Origin: an uncultured bacterium
Lineage (GTDB): Bacteria; Cyanobacteriota; Vampirovibrionia; Gastranaerophilales; Gastranaerophilaceae
Direction of reading: 5' to 3'
Length of the DNA: 64,000 nucleotides
Assembly: GCA_949286705.1 (NCBI GenBank)
Contig: CASEDF010000008.1
Span: forward strand, 1 to 64,000
Made by a program: the position numbers and the translations under genes. Below are positions 43,986 through 53,113 of the stretch, one piece after another. Numbering within the stretch: the first letter of the stretch is position 1; every line of letters starts with the position of its first letter. The notes beneath the pieces were generated by a model that worked only from the letters and a program-made list of their open reading frames with translations, was not told the origin of the DNA and ran no database searches.

Positions 43986-45737
43986 ATGGGCGGATTTGAT
44001 TTTGACAAGCAGTATATTAAAGATGGACATGTGTATTCGCGTAAGCCTGAGGATATGTCTGTAGAGCAGAATGCAAAGGCTGCGGATGCCGCAAAAGCTG
44101 CTGATGCTGCAAGAACAGCGGAAAATCTTCAAAGTGGTTTGAGTAATATACAACCTGATTTAATGAAAGGTGTTTCTGTCCAAAATAATGAGCCTGTTAG
44201 AGTAGATATTGGCAATGGTATTACCAGAATTACTAATCCTGATGGGTCTGTTGAATTTGAAATGGATTATGCGAAAGGTTATAACGGTGAACCTCAGATG
44301 TTTTCTGAAGGAACTAAAGTTACCTATTTGAATGTACCTGATAAGAAATCTTTTTGGGCAAAAATAGGCGATGTAATTGACAGGGTTAATGAATGGGGTA
44401 GCAGGGTAACCGGCGGACAAATTCGTAAACTCGGACAAGGTATTGTTACAATTGGTGGTTCAGCAGTTGCGGCAACAGGTATTTCTGCTATTGGTCCTGC
44501 AGCCCTCGCTGCCGGTGCTGTTAAAGGCGGAGGGGCGCTTATAGGCGCTGCAGCGCTTGCAAGTTGTACAAAAGATGAGTGGCTTTCGGATAGTTCGAAT
44601 GCTGATGCAAATGTTTCAATCTGTAACAAAGATACGGCAGATTACGTCGTTAATTATCTGAACAATCCGGATAACGAACAAGGATTTGGTCTTACAACAG
44701 GTGATGGCATTAACTTTAAATATGGTTATGACTATGATTCTGTTAATGATATTGCGTCACCTTTTATTACACTGGGCGAAGGTGAAAATAGCATAAAACT
44801 TCCTGTAAATATTCAGCAGTTACAAGATTTAACGGCTGAGAATGTAGTTGATTACATTAATATCATAGGTGATGAATTGCAGACAACCGAAGAAAATATC
44901 GGTTATGAATTCCAACTTAATGGGATAAATGCTGAAGTCAAATTTGATAATGGCTTAATTCATACAGTTGGTGAGAATGTTAAGTTGAATCCGGACGGTA
45001 CAATGTCAAAATTGTCTTCAATGCTTTCAAGTGTTGGTCTTGCGGATCCTGCAGAATTAAATGAAAACGGAACTTCCGCTAAAATAGCTTTGAAGCTTGC
45101 TGCAGGTAAAAGTGACTATAGTCTTGAGGATGATTCGGGATTCTTTAAAATGAATATTGTTACTCCTGCAAATCTTAAGGATATAACATCCGGTAATCCG
45201 AAAATTAATCTTACGGTTGGTGATTATAATGCAGTCGGAACTGCAGAAATTGCAGGTGCCGGAGCGTATACGTTAGTAGTTGACGGTAAAAATGTAGCCA
45301 ATAAAGAAGGCGGTATAGTAATCAATAATGATGATGGTTCCGCAATTTATATACAGCCGGAAAAGGATTTTATGCTACAGCAATTCGGAGTTGACGATGA
45401 CTTTAATATGATTGAAATAGAACCAAGTAATGAAACCGGTGTGGTTGTATATGTTAAAGAAAAAGATTCAGATGTCTTCACTGAAAAATATTTTATGAGA
45501 TCATATTCTGATGATGCTGTCGATATAGGTCGTATTGATAGAGAAAGCGGTACCACTTTTACGAATTATTCAAGTCAAAAAGAAACTTTTGATACCAAGG
45601 GTGCGTTAGAAGCGGATACTTACTTCAATCAGAAAAAAGATAATTTGAATGCTGCATATACAGATGCTAATAACAACTATATATATATGAATAAATGGTA
45701 CGCAGAAGCAAATGCAGAAGCAAACGTCAACCAATAA
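43986..45737 (+). CDS. Large unknown protein with internal hydrophobic segment
   Basis: 583 residues that I do not recognise. The N-terminal ~115 residues are hydrophilic and contain an Ala-rich helix (AKAADAAKAADAARTAEN). Residues ~148-198 are Gly/Ala-rich and hydrophobic, ending in the lipobox-like LASC followed by TKDEW. The C-terminal ~380 residues are acidic and beta-rich (DNGLIHTVGENV, NNDDGSAIYIQPE), like an extracellular domain. An unusual design: a lipobox far from the N-terminus. AAAGGAG precedes the ATG. The protein at 46211-47086 has a comparable layout (hydrophobic stretch, Cys-Asp-Lys, beta domain). Confidence 0.65.
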   Translation: MGGFDFDKQYIKDGHVYSRKPEDMSVEQNAKAADAAKAADAARTAENLQSGLSNIQPDLMKGVSVQNNEPVRVDIGNGITRITNPDGSVEFEMDYAKGYNGEPQMFSEGTKVTYLNVPDKKSFWAKIGDVIDRVNEWGSRVTGGQIRKLGQGIVTIGGSAVAATGISAIGPAALAAGAVKGGGALIGAAALASCTKDEWLSDSSNADANVSICNKDTADYVVNYLNNPDNEQGFGLTTGDGINFKYGYDYDSVNDIASPFITLGEGENSIKLPVNIQQLQDLTAENVVDYINIIGDELQTTEENIGYEFQLNGINAEVKFDNGLIHTVGENVKLNPDGTMSKLSSMLSSVGLADPAELNENGTSAKIALKLAAGKSDYSLEDDSGFFKMNIVTPANLKDITSGNPKINLTVGDYNAVGTAEIAGAGAYTLVVDGKNVANKEGGIVINNDDGSAIYIQPEKDFMLQQFGVDDDFNMIEIEPSNETGVVVYVKEKDSDVFTEKYFMRSYSDDAVDIGRIDRESGTTFTNYSSQKETFDTKGALEADTYFNQKKDNLNAAYTDANNNYIYMNKWYAEANAEANVNQ

Positions 45738-45764
45738 AAAAGAGCCTCATAGAGGCTCTTTTTT
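45736..45764 (+). terminator. Intrinsic terminator
   Basis: AGAGCCTC/GAGGCTCT stem with A and T runs, directly after the stop at 45737. Confidence 0.8.
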
Positions 45765-45768
45765 ATGA

Positions 45769-45783
45769 TATAATTTTGTTATG
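45769..45783 (+). promoter_or_regulatory. -10 box six bases before ATG
   Basis: TATAAT (45769-45774), six bases, then ATG 45781; the preceding terminator leaves no room for another promoter arrangement. Leaderless start predicted. Confidence 0.6.
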
Positions 45784-46185
45784 AAAAAAACTTTAGCACA
45801 ATTTGTTCAGGAAAAAAGAGATAATTTAGGACTTTCGCCAAAGGGTCTGGCAGTACGCTCAAATTTAGATATTGAAGTGATTGAAGATATTGAAGCCGGA
45901 AAAGAATTGTTTTTGTCGGTTACTGTAAGACAAAATCTTGCAAAGGGGCTTAAATGCCATCCGGAAGAAATCAGACGGCTGGAAAAAGATTTCAGAAATG
46001 ATTTTGTGTCGCTGCAGATTATCGAAAGCCTGAAGGATTTGATTTTAAATGGCGCAGGCGGGCTTAAATGCCCTAAATGCGGCGCTCCTCTTGTGACAAA
46101 AATTGAACGGATGTATGATTTGGAAGATAATCTTGTTTTACATCCTAAAGCTCACTGTACAAAATGTGTCTTTCAAATCCATTAA
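45781..46185 (+). CDS. Helix-turn-helix protein with zinc ribbon
   Basis: 134 residues. The N-terminal half is an XRE-like helix-turn-helix (LAQFVQEKRDNLGLSPKGLA, then NLDIEVIEDIEAGKELFLS). The C-terminal half has two Cys pairs, CPKCGAPL and CTKC, forming a zinc ribbon. Probably a transcription factor; targets unknown. It is its own transcription unit between two terminators and has no ribosome binding site. Confidence 0.75.
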   Translation: MKKTLAQFVQEKRDNLGLSPKGLAVRSNLDIEVIEDIEAGKELFLSVTVRQNLAKGLKCHPEEIRRLEKDFRNDFVSLQIIESLKDLILNGAGGLKCPKCGAPLVTKIERMYDLEDNLVLHPKAHCTKCVFQIH

Positions 46186-46186
46186 T

Positions 46187-46212
46187 AAAAAGCACCCGAT
46201 AGGGTGCTTTTT
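46187..46212. terminator. Bidirectional intrinsic terminator
   Basis: AAAAAGCACCC and GGGTGCTTTTT around a short loop, between the convergent genes ending at 46185 and 46211. Confidence 0.8.
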
Positions 46213-47086
46213 ATTCTTTTTCAGATTTTGTGTCATCTTCCAGTATGCCAGCGATTTCATCTTTAGTAATTGCTTCCCCTGCGACTTCAATATAGTGATC
46301 TTCAGTCGGCGGATATTCGGGAGTTCCAGGGGATAAGAAGCCTACTAACAATACGTTTTCGCCATATTTGTCATTGCTCAAGTATCCTCTGCCGATAATT
46401 CCGTCTTGAACGTATTTACCTTCATATTTGCCTGAGGTTGCTTTAGGATATACATAAATTGAATCTTTGCCGTTTGAATGAGCGAATGTTTTAAAACCAT
46501 CTTCATTAAACATTAAACCGCCGATATCGTTAACTTCAGTTCCGTCGAGTTTTACAATTGTAACTTCTCCGGGGTTAACTTTTGTAATCCTTATATCATT
46601 TTTTATATCATCGCCAATAGCATGGTCATAACGGGTTTCGTATTTATTTGATAATGGAAGGTTTAATTCTATATATTCAGGACGATTGAAATCCCATTGT
46701 CTTTTACCTTCAGCATATCTTAAAGCTTTATCTGTTTTGTCGCCGTCAATGCCTTCAATAGGAATGGCAAGGTAATCATTTCCCCATGTAAGTAATGAAT
46801 CTTGGATAGACCAATCAATAGCAGGTTCATCATCATGCTGTGGCGGGCATGGCGGATATGGTAATTCAATGCCTGCACTTGCACTTACTTCAATTTTATC
46901 GCATGAGGTCGGCATTGTTACTACAGGAACCATAAAGAGTGCTGCTGCAACAGGTCCTGATAATTTGCTCATAAAACGATTTGAGGGTTGTACCTGTTGG
47001 ATTTCAGAATTTTTCTTTTCGGCTTTCTTTTCTTTTCTGCCTTCAAAATTTACATTGCTGAAAGAATTTATAGCGTTAACTTGCAT
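46211..47086 (-). CDS. Unknown probable surface protein
   Basis: 291 residues that I do not recognise. Begins MQVNAINSFSNVNFEG, then a Lys/Glu-rich segment, a hydrophobic helix (about 42-61, GPVAAALFMVPVVTMP), then SCDKIE, a Pro-rich spacer and a beta-rich domain (DSIYVYPKATSGKYEGKY in part). The Cys after the helix suggests lipid attachment, but the position -3 Pro does not fit a classical lipobox. AGGAGG precedes the ATG. May be related in design to 43986-45737. Confidence 0.65.
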   Translation of the reverse strand: MQVNAINSFSNVNFEGRKEKKAEKKNSEIQQVQPSNRFMSKLSGPVAAALFMVPVVTMPTSCDKIEVSASAGIELPYPPCPPQHDDEPAIDWSIQDSLLTWGNDYLAIPIEGIDGDKTDKALRYAEGKRQWDFNRPEYIELNLPLSNKYETRYDHAIGDDIKNDIRITKVNPGEVTIVKLDGTEVNDIGGLMFNEDGFKTFAHSNGKDSIYVYPKATSGKYEGKYVQDGIIGRGYLSNDKYGENVLLVGFLSPGTPEYPPTEDHYIEVAGEAITKDEIAGILEDDTKSEKE

Positions 47087-47181
47087 GTCAGATGCCTCCT
47101 ATAATTATGATTATACTAAAAACAAACACAAAAATACTTGCTAATTCGATTGATCTGGCTTTACATTTGTTTACAAATATT

Positions 47182-48198
47182 TTATTGTTGTGCTAGTTTT
47201 TCTCTGACAAGTTTTTCGATTTCCGCGAGGATATCAGGATTTGCCGCAAGATATTCTTTTGCTTTATCTCTGCCCTGTCCTAATTTCTCATCATTATAGC
47301 TGAACCATGCGCCTGCTTTTTTAACAATATCAAGGTTAACCGCAACATCAAGAATATTGCCGATTTTGCAAATACCTTTGCCGAAAATAATATCAAATTC
47401 GGCAGATCTGAAAGGAGGTGCAACCTTATTTTTTACAACTCTTACTCTGACGTGGTTTCCGACATCGCCGTCTTCACCTTTCAAACCTTCAACGCGTTTA
47501 ATTTCCATACGAACGCTTGCGTAATATTTCAAAGCGTTGCCGCCGGTTGTTGTTTCCGGATTTCCGTACATAACCCCGATTTTCATACGCAGCTGGTTAA
47601 TGAAAATAACGGTTGTATTTGTTTTTCCGATAATACCGGTGAGTTTTCTCAAAGCTTTTGACATCAAACGAGCCTGCAAGCCCATTTGTTGATCTTCCAT
47701 AGAGCCTTCAATTTCGGCTTTAGGCACAAGTGCTGCTACGGAATCCACAACCACAACGTCAACAGCACCTGATCTTACGAGTTCTTCCGTAATGTCAAGA
47801 GCCTGTTCACCTGTGTCAGGCTGTGAAATTAACAAATCATCAATTTGCACACCGAGATTTTTAGCATATTCAGGATCAAGAGCGTGTTCTGCGTCAACAA
47901 ATGCCGCAATGCCGCCGCGTTTTTGGCATTCGGCAACTATATGCTGCGCAAGTGTTGTTTTACCTGAGCTTTCAGGTCCATATATTTCTATAATACGTCC
48001 GCGTGGAATTCCGCCGATACCGAGTGCAATATCAAGTGCCAAAGCCCCTGTCGGAATTGCGTCAACATTTACTGTTGCTTTATCTCCGAGCTTCATTATT
48101 GAGCCTTTACCAAAATCTTTTTCAATTTTTTCTATGGCTAGTTTAAGTGCTTTGTTTCTTTCTTCTGTATTCGTTGTGAGTTCTTCTTTTACGGCCAT
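47182..48198 (-). CDS. recA: Recombinase RecA
   Basis: 338 residues. P-loop GPESSGKTT, Walker [11 protein letters not shown], the L2 loop region [20 protein letters not shown] (in segments) and GKGICKIGN are all present. Catalyses strand exchange and triggers LexA self-cleavage. GAGG lies before the ATG. It follows the MerR-like gene by 11 bases, and the two are probably cotranscribed. No LexA box was recognised upstream, but I did not know this lineage's consensus. Confidence 0.97.
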   Translation of the reverse strand: MAVKEELTTNTEERNKALKLAIEKIEKDFGKGSIMKLGDKATVNVDAIPTGALALDIALGIGGIPRGRIIEIYGPESSGKTTLAQHIVAECQKRGGIAAFVDAEHALDPEYAKNLGVQIDDLLISQPDTGEQALDITEELVRSGAVDVVVVDSVAALVPKAEIEGSMEDQQMGLQARLMSKALRKLTGIIGKTNTTVIFINQLRMKIGVMYGNPETTTGGNALKYYASVRMEIKRVEGLKGEDGDVGNHVRVRVVKNKVAPPFRSAEFDIIFGKGICKIGNILDVAVNLDIVKKAGAWFSYNDEKLGQGRDKAKEYLAANPDILAEIEKLVREKLAQQ

Positions 48199-48209
48199 TT
48201 TCTATTCCT

Positions 48210-48686
48210 CTATTCCCATACGTGGCGTTCTTTTTTCTTATATAAACCCAAACCGACGTGTTTGTAACTGTTCAGGTCATTTTTTAACTGATAAACTTCT
48301 TTATTCAAATCAATAATTTTTTGTTTCAAAGTTTCGTTATCGGTTTTGCAGCGGATAAGTTCAACCACAACCTCATCCATTCCTTCAAGTTTTTCGTCAA
48401 TAACTTGTGCAATTTTGTCGCTGAGGGTAGTTTCCATATTTCGTATTGATGTTAAAATGTTAGCTACTGCAGATGTGTTTCTTTCAACGGGGTAGGACAT
48501 TGTTTTTTGAGCCTGAATTTCTCTTAAATGTTTTACTTCATCATAAGAAAAATAGGTTTGACCTTTAGCATTTTTTTTAGGCAAAATAGATGCCCGTTTG
48601 CAAAGGTCTACAATTTCTTTGTTATCAGCATTAAGAATGTTTCTCACTTGCTGCGGTGATAAAGTTTTAGCTCCTGTGTCTTCCAT
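48210..48686 (-). CDS. MerR-like DNA-binding protein with coiled coil, upstream of recA
   Basis: 158 residues. Residues ~8-62 look like a MerR-type winged helix (LSPQQVRNILNADNKEIVDL, then FSYDEVKHLREIQAQK). Residues ~85-145 are a heptad-rich coiled coil, so it likely dimerises. GAGGG precedes the ATG. Role unknown; the recA linkage may hint at DNA repair or chromosome organisation. Confidence 0.7.
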   Translation of the reverse strand: MEDTGAKTLSPQQVRNILNADNKEIVDLCKRASILPKKNAKGQTYFSYDEVKHLREIQAQKTMSYPVERNTSAVANILTSIRNMETTLSDKIAQVIDEKLEGMDEVVVELIRCKTDNETLKQKIIDLNKEVYQLKNDLNSYKHVGLGLYKKKERHVWE

Positions 48687-48811
48687 TTTTTTTAATATCC
48701 CTCAAATTTTCCCCACTTATATTTTATTAAATTTATTTTAAAAAGACAAATAATTTAAGTATATTCTTGTTACATCGCTTAATATAATATTAAGTATTAA
48801 AAATTTATTTT

Positions 48812-48839
48812 AAAAAAGCCCCGATTCAGGGGCTTTTTT
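48812..48839 (-). terminator. rpmB terminator
   Basis: AAGCCCC/GGGGCTT stem with A and T runs; downstream of rpmB on the minus strand. Confidence 0.8.
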
Positions 48840-48863
48840 AATTGTTTTTCATGTACTCAAGAA

Positions 48864-49055
48864 TTATATTGCTTTTTGTACTTTTCCTGCTCTTAAGCAA
48901 GACGTGCAAACTTTGATTCTTTTAGTTTGACCGTTAACAACGGCTTTTACTGATTGCAGGTTAGGTTCTTGAGTGTGTACGATTTGTTTATGCGAAAAGG
49001 TTAATTTCGCTGCTTTAATCGGTTTTTTACCGCAAATTTCACATTGTTTTGACAT
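48864..49055 (-). CDS. rpmB: 50S ribosomal protein L28
   Basis: 63 residues. Zinc-binding form: CEICGKKP near the N-terminus and CTSCLRAGKV near the C-terminus supply four cysteines. AAAGGA precedes the ATG. Single-gene unit with its own terminator. Assignment is firm. Confidence 0.95.
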   Translation of the reverse strand: MSKQCEICGKKPIKAAKLTFSHKQIVHTQEPNLQSVKAVVNGQTKRIKVCTSCLRAGKVQKAI

Positions 49056-49136
49056 AATTTTATTCCTTTTCTAGCTAGTTGTGTAATTTAATAATATATT
49101 AAAAATCAAAATAATCAAGAGTCATGTTAAATTCGC

Positions 49137-49706
49137 TTAACGTATTTTTCTGCCGAGGGATAAACCTGCCGGAAGATTAAGGACAACATTTTCGTAATCT
49201 GGGTGATTATTTATTCCGTCAATAAAGCTTTGGGTTTTTTCTTTATGCGAAAGTACATTGTCGCAGCATATAAATCCTCCCGGTGCCAGATGCGGGTGGA
49301 TTAGATTAAAATATTCTATATACTCTTTTTTATTTGCATCAATAAATGCAAAATCTATTTTAAAATTCTCCGGCAAATCCTTTAAAACATCACAGGCTGA
49401 GCCTTGTACAATTGTGATTACGTCATCAATTCCGCAGCTTTTAAAATTTTCTCTTGCAATGGAAAATCTTTTTTCCCAGAATTCAATTGTTGTCAAATGT
49501 CCGCCGGTTTCTTTGAGCGCTTTGCCCAGCCAGATTCCGGAATACCCGTTTGAAGTGCCGATTTCCAGGGCATTTTTACAATTTGCTGTTTTTATCAGCG
49601 TATAAATAAATTCTCCCGTAATCCTTGAAATATTCCAAAAATTTTTCTGTGTTTTTTCAAGTCCTTTTAAAATTGTTTCTGTTGTTTTATCAAAATATTC
49701 TGTCAT
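49137..49706 (-). CDS. SAM-dependent O-methyltransferase
   Basis: 189 residues. Class I Rossmann fold with ALEIGTSNGYSGIWLG (SAM motif I), FAFIDANKKEY and GGFICCDNVL, as in the caffeoyl-CoA/catechol O-methyltransferase family (metal-dependent; the Asp in FIDANK and DNV would hold the metal). Substrate unknown. It overlaps the end of the beta-propeller gene upstream by four bases, in an operon with dnaJ and grpE. Confidence 0.85.
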   Translation of the reverse strand: MTEYFDKTTETILKGLEKTQKNFWNISRITGEFIYTLIKTANCKNALEIGTSNGYSGIWLGKALKETGGHLTTIEFWEKRFSIARENFKSCGIDDVITIVQGSACDVLKDLPENFKIDFAFIDANKKEYIEYFNLIHPHLAPGGFICCDNVLSHKEKTQSFIDGINNHPDYENVVLNLPAGLSLGRKIR

Positions 49707-51133
49707 TTGTTAATTTTTGTTACTTTATCTGTTACAACGATTGCTCTTATCGGAACTTCTATAGGGCTTATTTTAATTATTTCTTTTTTGGTCATATCCA
49801 AAACACAATAAATTGATGCTCTTGTATCTGAAATTATTGCAAGATTGGTTCCTTCAACTTGATTCAGATTGGTTGAGAAACCGTTTGTATTTAAGTATAT
49901 GGAATCTGTTATTTCGTCTGTTTTTGTGTCAACCACCTGAACAACATTGCCTTCAGCACCCAGAATAAAGAGATTATTTTCATAAGAAAGCATATCAATA
50001 GGTTTTGCTGTTATTTCAACTTCAGCAATAAGACCGTTTGTGTCATAATCTATTATTGCAAGGTGATTTTTAGTGCGGCTTGTTATGTATAATTTATTAT
50101 TGTTAAATGCAATTTTAGACACATTCGGAAATTTTCCGATATCTTTTAAGAGATAATTATTTTCAAGTTCAATTGCCCAGATTTCATTTGTTTTTTTGTC
50201 AACGTAGAAAATTTTTGTGCCGTCATCGCTGAGCGTCAATCTTTCACACATTCCGTTTATTTTTATCTGTTTTGAAAGTGTCATTGTTTCAAGATTTACA
50301 ATATAAATACTTGAATCTTCCGGGCTTGATACATAAGCGATTTTTTTATCATTGTCTATCAAAATTTCGTCAGGTTTTGTCGTAAAAAGGATTTCTTTAA
50401 TTACATCTTCATCCGCAAGAGATATAACATTAAGTGCTGTGCTGCCATATTCGGTTACAAGCAGAAATTGATTTTTGTAACCCTTCATGCAATTTGGAAC
50501 ATGGTTTTGCGAAAGAGCATAAGAAGGTGTTTTGCTGTCGGAGTTTATTACTTGAATATTTTTTGAGTAGCCGGTTGCTATGTAAAAAGTTTTATTTTTA
50601 AGCTGGGGCAGCGGAGTTACGCTTGTTTGAACTGTTGTATTTTTTATTTGCGGAACCGGAATTTTTAAGCCTGATGTTTGAGCAACAGATATATCCAGAT
50701 TTCCGATAATACCTTTTAAATTTTCAGGAATAATTAAACCTCTGGGAACAAGCATATCTTGCGGCAGTAAGCCGTTTTGTATCTCTTCGGGCACATCAGC
50801 CGGTGATATTATAGTTTTTTTGTTGTCTTTTTCATTAATTACTTTTAATAATACATAATTATTATTGAAAATTACGGCATCAGGTTTTTGCGCAAGAGTT
50901 TTATTTGCCGGAATTGTTGATTTAATTTCAATTTTTTCCGTATTCAGAGGTTTTGCCGGAAATAATGGCAGATAAAGTGTTGAATCGGGAAGAATTATTA
51001 CCCCGTCAAATCTGAATTCGGTTTTAGGAAAGGAAGTATTAATATAATCTTGCAGTTCAGCCGGAATTTTTGCCGCAAATGTTATATTAGCGGACATAAA
51101 TATTAACAAGAGAAATAATATAAATTTACGCAT
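49703..51133 (-). CDS. Exported beta-propeller (YVTN-type repeat) protein
   Basis: 476 residues with a signal peptide (FILFLLLIFMSANITFAA). From about residue 175 there are about six to seven repeats of the YVTN type (VISLADEDVIKEILFTTKPD, IYIVNLETMTLSKQIKING, LAIIDYDTNGLIAEVEIT), which build a beta-propeller in the periplasm or on the surface. The N-terminal 150 residues are a separate unknown domain. Overlaps dnaJ by eight bases and the methyltransferase by four. Ligand unknown. Confidence 0.8.
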   Translation of the reverse strand: MRKFILFLLLIFMSANITFAAKIPAELQDYINTSFPKTEFRFDGVIILPDSTLYLPLFPAKPLNTEKIEIKSTIPANKTLAQKPDAVIFNNNYVLLKVINEKDNKKTIISPADVPEEIQNGLLPQDMLVPRGLIIPENLKGIIGNLDISVAQTSGLKIPVPQIKNTTVQTSVTPLPQLKNKTFYIATGYSKNIQVINSDSKTPSYALSQNHVPNCMKGYKNQFLLVTEYGSTALNVISLADEDVIKEILFTTKPDEILIDNDKKIAYVSSPEDSSIYIVNLETMTLSKQIKINGMCERLTLSDDGTKIFYVDKKTNEIWAIELENNYLLKDIGKFPNVSKIAFNNNKLYITSRTKNHLAIIDYDTNGLIAEVEITAKPIDMLSYENNLFILGAEGNVVQVVDTKTDEITDSIYLNTNGFSTNLNQVEGTNLAIISDTRASIYCVLDMTKKEIIKISPIEVPIRAIVVTDKVTKINK

Positions 51134-52256
51134 TGTTAAAAACTCCTTTCACCTTAGACATCAAAGATTCCTGGGGCTTTTTATTGGTATTTAATTCAAA
51201 CAATCTGCGGTAAAGGTTTTTTTCTTCATCGGATAACTGTGTAGGAGTTTTAACCGTTACAACAACAATGTGGTCGCCTCTTTGAGATGGTCTTGAAATA
51301 ACCGGAACGCCTGCTCCTTTAATTTTTATTGTGTTACCGCTTTGAATTCCTGCCTGAATTTGGATTTTTTGTTCTCCGTCAAGTGTTTTAATTATAATTT
51401 CATCACCCAAAACCGCTTGGGCAGGTGAGATTTCAAGCATAGTATAAACATTCAGTCCGTCGCGCTGGAAGTAGTCGGAAGGTTTTACATGCAAAACAAC
51501 AAACAAATCTCCTGCCGGACCGCCGTTTATACCGGAGTCACCTTCTCTTGAAACACGTATTTTTGACATGTTATCTACACCTGCAGGGATTTTGATTTCA
51601 ATTTTCTTTTCTTTTTCAATTCTGCCATGACCTTTACATGCAGGGCAAGGGCTTTCAATTTTTTGACCGGAACCGTGGCAATCCGGGCATGTACTGATTT
51701 GAGTAAAGGCACCTAAAGGTGTTCTTGCAACTGTCTGCACCTGCCCAGAGCCGCCGCATGTTCTGCAGGTTACGGGTTTTGAACCTTTTGCTGCACCTGT
51801 TCCCCCGCATTCCGTGCAAGTTTCCAGATGGTCAAATTTAATTTCTTTATTTGTTCCGAAAATTGCCTGTTCAAATTCAACTTCTATATCAAGTCTTAAG
51901 TCATCTCCGCGCTGGGGTGCATTCGGATCAGGTCTGCCTGTGCCAAAGCCGAAACCCATTCCGCCGAAAAATGAGTTAAAAATATCATTCAAATCGCCAA
52001 AACCGCCGGCAAACGGACCGCCTGTGTCAAATCCTGCATTTTTCAAGCCGTCTTCGCCAAAACGGTCATAGGTGGCGCGTTTATTGTCATCCATTAATGT
52101 TTCGTATGCCTTACCCAGTTCTTTGAATTTTTCTTCTGCATCGGGGGCTTTGTTAACATCAGGGTGATATTTTCGAGCCATTTTTCTGAAAGCTGATTTT
52201 ATTTCATCTTTTGTTGCGTCTTTTGATACTCCGAGTATTTCGTAATAATCTGCCAT
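51126..52256 (-). CDS. dnaJ: Chaperone DnaJ
   Basis: 376 residues. J domain with HPD (KYHPDVN), Gly/Phe-rich linker, four zinc motifs (CTECGGTG, CRTCGGSG, CPDCHGSG, CPACKGHG) and C-terminal peptide-binding domains. Stimulates DnaK. Follows grpE by 17 bases; dnaK is not in the window. Confidence 0.97.
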   Translation of the reverse strand: MADYYEILGVSKDATKDEIKSAFRKMARKYHPDVNKAPDAEEKFKELGKAYETLMDDNKRATYDRFGEDGLKNAGFDTGGPFAGGFGDLNDIFNSFFGGMGFGFGTGRPDPNAPQRGDDLRLDIEVEFEQAIFGTNKEIKFDHLETCTECGGTGAAKGSKPVTCRTCGGSGQVQTVARTPLGAFTQISTCPDCHGSGQKIESPCPACKGHGRIEKEKKIEIKIPAGVDNMSKIRVSREGDSGINGGPAGDLFVVLHVKPSDYFQRDGLNVYTMLEISPAQAVLGDEIIIKTLDGEQKIQIQAGIQSGNTIKIKGAGVPVISRPSQRGDHIVVVTVKTPTQLSDEEKNLYRRLFELNTNKKPQESLMSKVKGVFNNA

Positions 52257-52273
52257 TCTTCCTCAAAACCATT

Positions 52274-52843
52274 CTAACTTTCGGCTGTTGCTACATTTAC
52301 TAGTGACGGACGGAGAACCTTGTCACCCATTTTATAACCTTTTTGCAGAACATTTATAATTGTGTGTTCAGGGTGTTCACTTGTAGGTGTCTGCATTACC
52401 GCATCATGAAAATTCGGATCAAATTGTTTGCCTTCGGCTTCAATTTCTTCCAGTCCTAATTTTTGTAAGGTTTCCAGAACCTGTTTATGAACAAGATTAA
52501 AGCTGTCTTTAACTTGTTGGCAGTCCTGCACGTTTTCTAAAGCTTTTTCCCCGCGTTCAAAATTATCAAGAATTTCCGTCATTTTTTTAAGAGCATTTTC
52601 TGCCCCGTATTTTAAAAGGCTTTCGCGTTCTTGTTCCTGTCTTTTGCGGTAATTGTCAAAATCCGCTGCGAGTCTTATATATTGCTGGTTTAGTTTATCG
52701 TATTCTTCTTGAAGTTTATTATCTTCCGCATCAGGAGTTTTTTCTTCTTGTATATCTTGTTCTTCAGAATTTTTAAGTTGTTCATCCGGTTTAATTTCCG
52801 GTTCCGCGTCTTTTTTAAACGGATTGTTATTTTTATGACTCAT
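52274..52843 (-). CDS. grpE: Nucleotide exchange factor GrpE
   Basis: 189 residues from the ATG at 52843 (GAGGGG upstream). A long acidic N-terminal coiled coil and the GrpE beta domain (GLEEIEAEGKQFDPNFHDAV, in part; GDKVLRPSLVNVA). Releases ADP from DnaK. First gene of grpE-dnaJ; no CIRCE operator recognised upstream. Confidence 0.95.
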   Translation of the reverse strand: MSHKNNNPFKKDAEPEIKPDEQLKNSEEQDIQEEKTPDAEDNKLQEEYDKLNQQYIRLAADFDNYRKRQEQERESLLKYGAENALKKMTEILDNFERGEKALENVQDCQQVKDSFNLVHKQVLETLQKLGLEEIEAEGKQFDPNFHDAVMQTPTSEHPEHTIINVLQKGYKMGDKVLRPSLVNVATAES

Positions 52844-52934
52844 AATTTTTCCCCTCATTTAACTATATTATAAGTTATCAAAAGTAATAAACAAGTTAAA
52901 TTTATTATTTTTTAATATTTCGTGTATAAGTCGG

Positions 52935-52963
52935 TTGACCTGATTAGTAAAAATTGTTATAAT
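52935..52963 (+). promoter_or_regulatory. Strong promoter of the second poly-G locus
   Basis: TTGACC (52935-52940), 17 bases, TATAAT (52958-52963). AAGGAG follows at 52977-52982, eight bases before the ATG at 52990. Confidence 0.7.
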
Positions 52964-53016
52964 TACTTTATAAAATAAGGAGAGTGAAAATGGAAGATAT
53001 GACTAATTTGAATCAC

Positions 53017-53025
53017 GGGGGGGGG
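53017..53025. repeat. Homopolymeric tract of nine Gs, second locus
   Basis: Identical in length and placement (27 bases after the ATG) to 5224-5232, followed by the same CGACTCT(T/C)CTAAGTA. Confidence 0.85.
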
Positions 53026-53074
53026 CGACTCTTCTAAGTAATCAGGACAAGGGTTCCGGCAATATTGGTTGTGT

Positions 53075-53113
53075 AAAGATACTAAGATACTATGATACTA
53101 AGGCAGTAAGAAG
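53075..53113 (+). repeat. 39-base direct repeat, leader copy 2
   Basis: Identical to 5282-5320. Confidence 0.9.
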
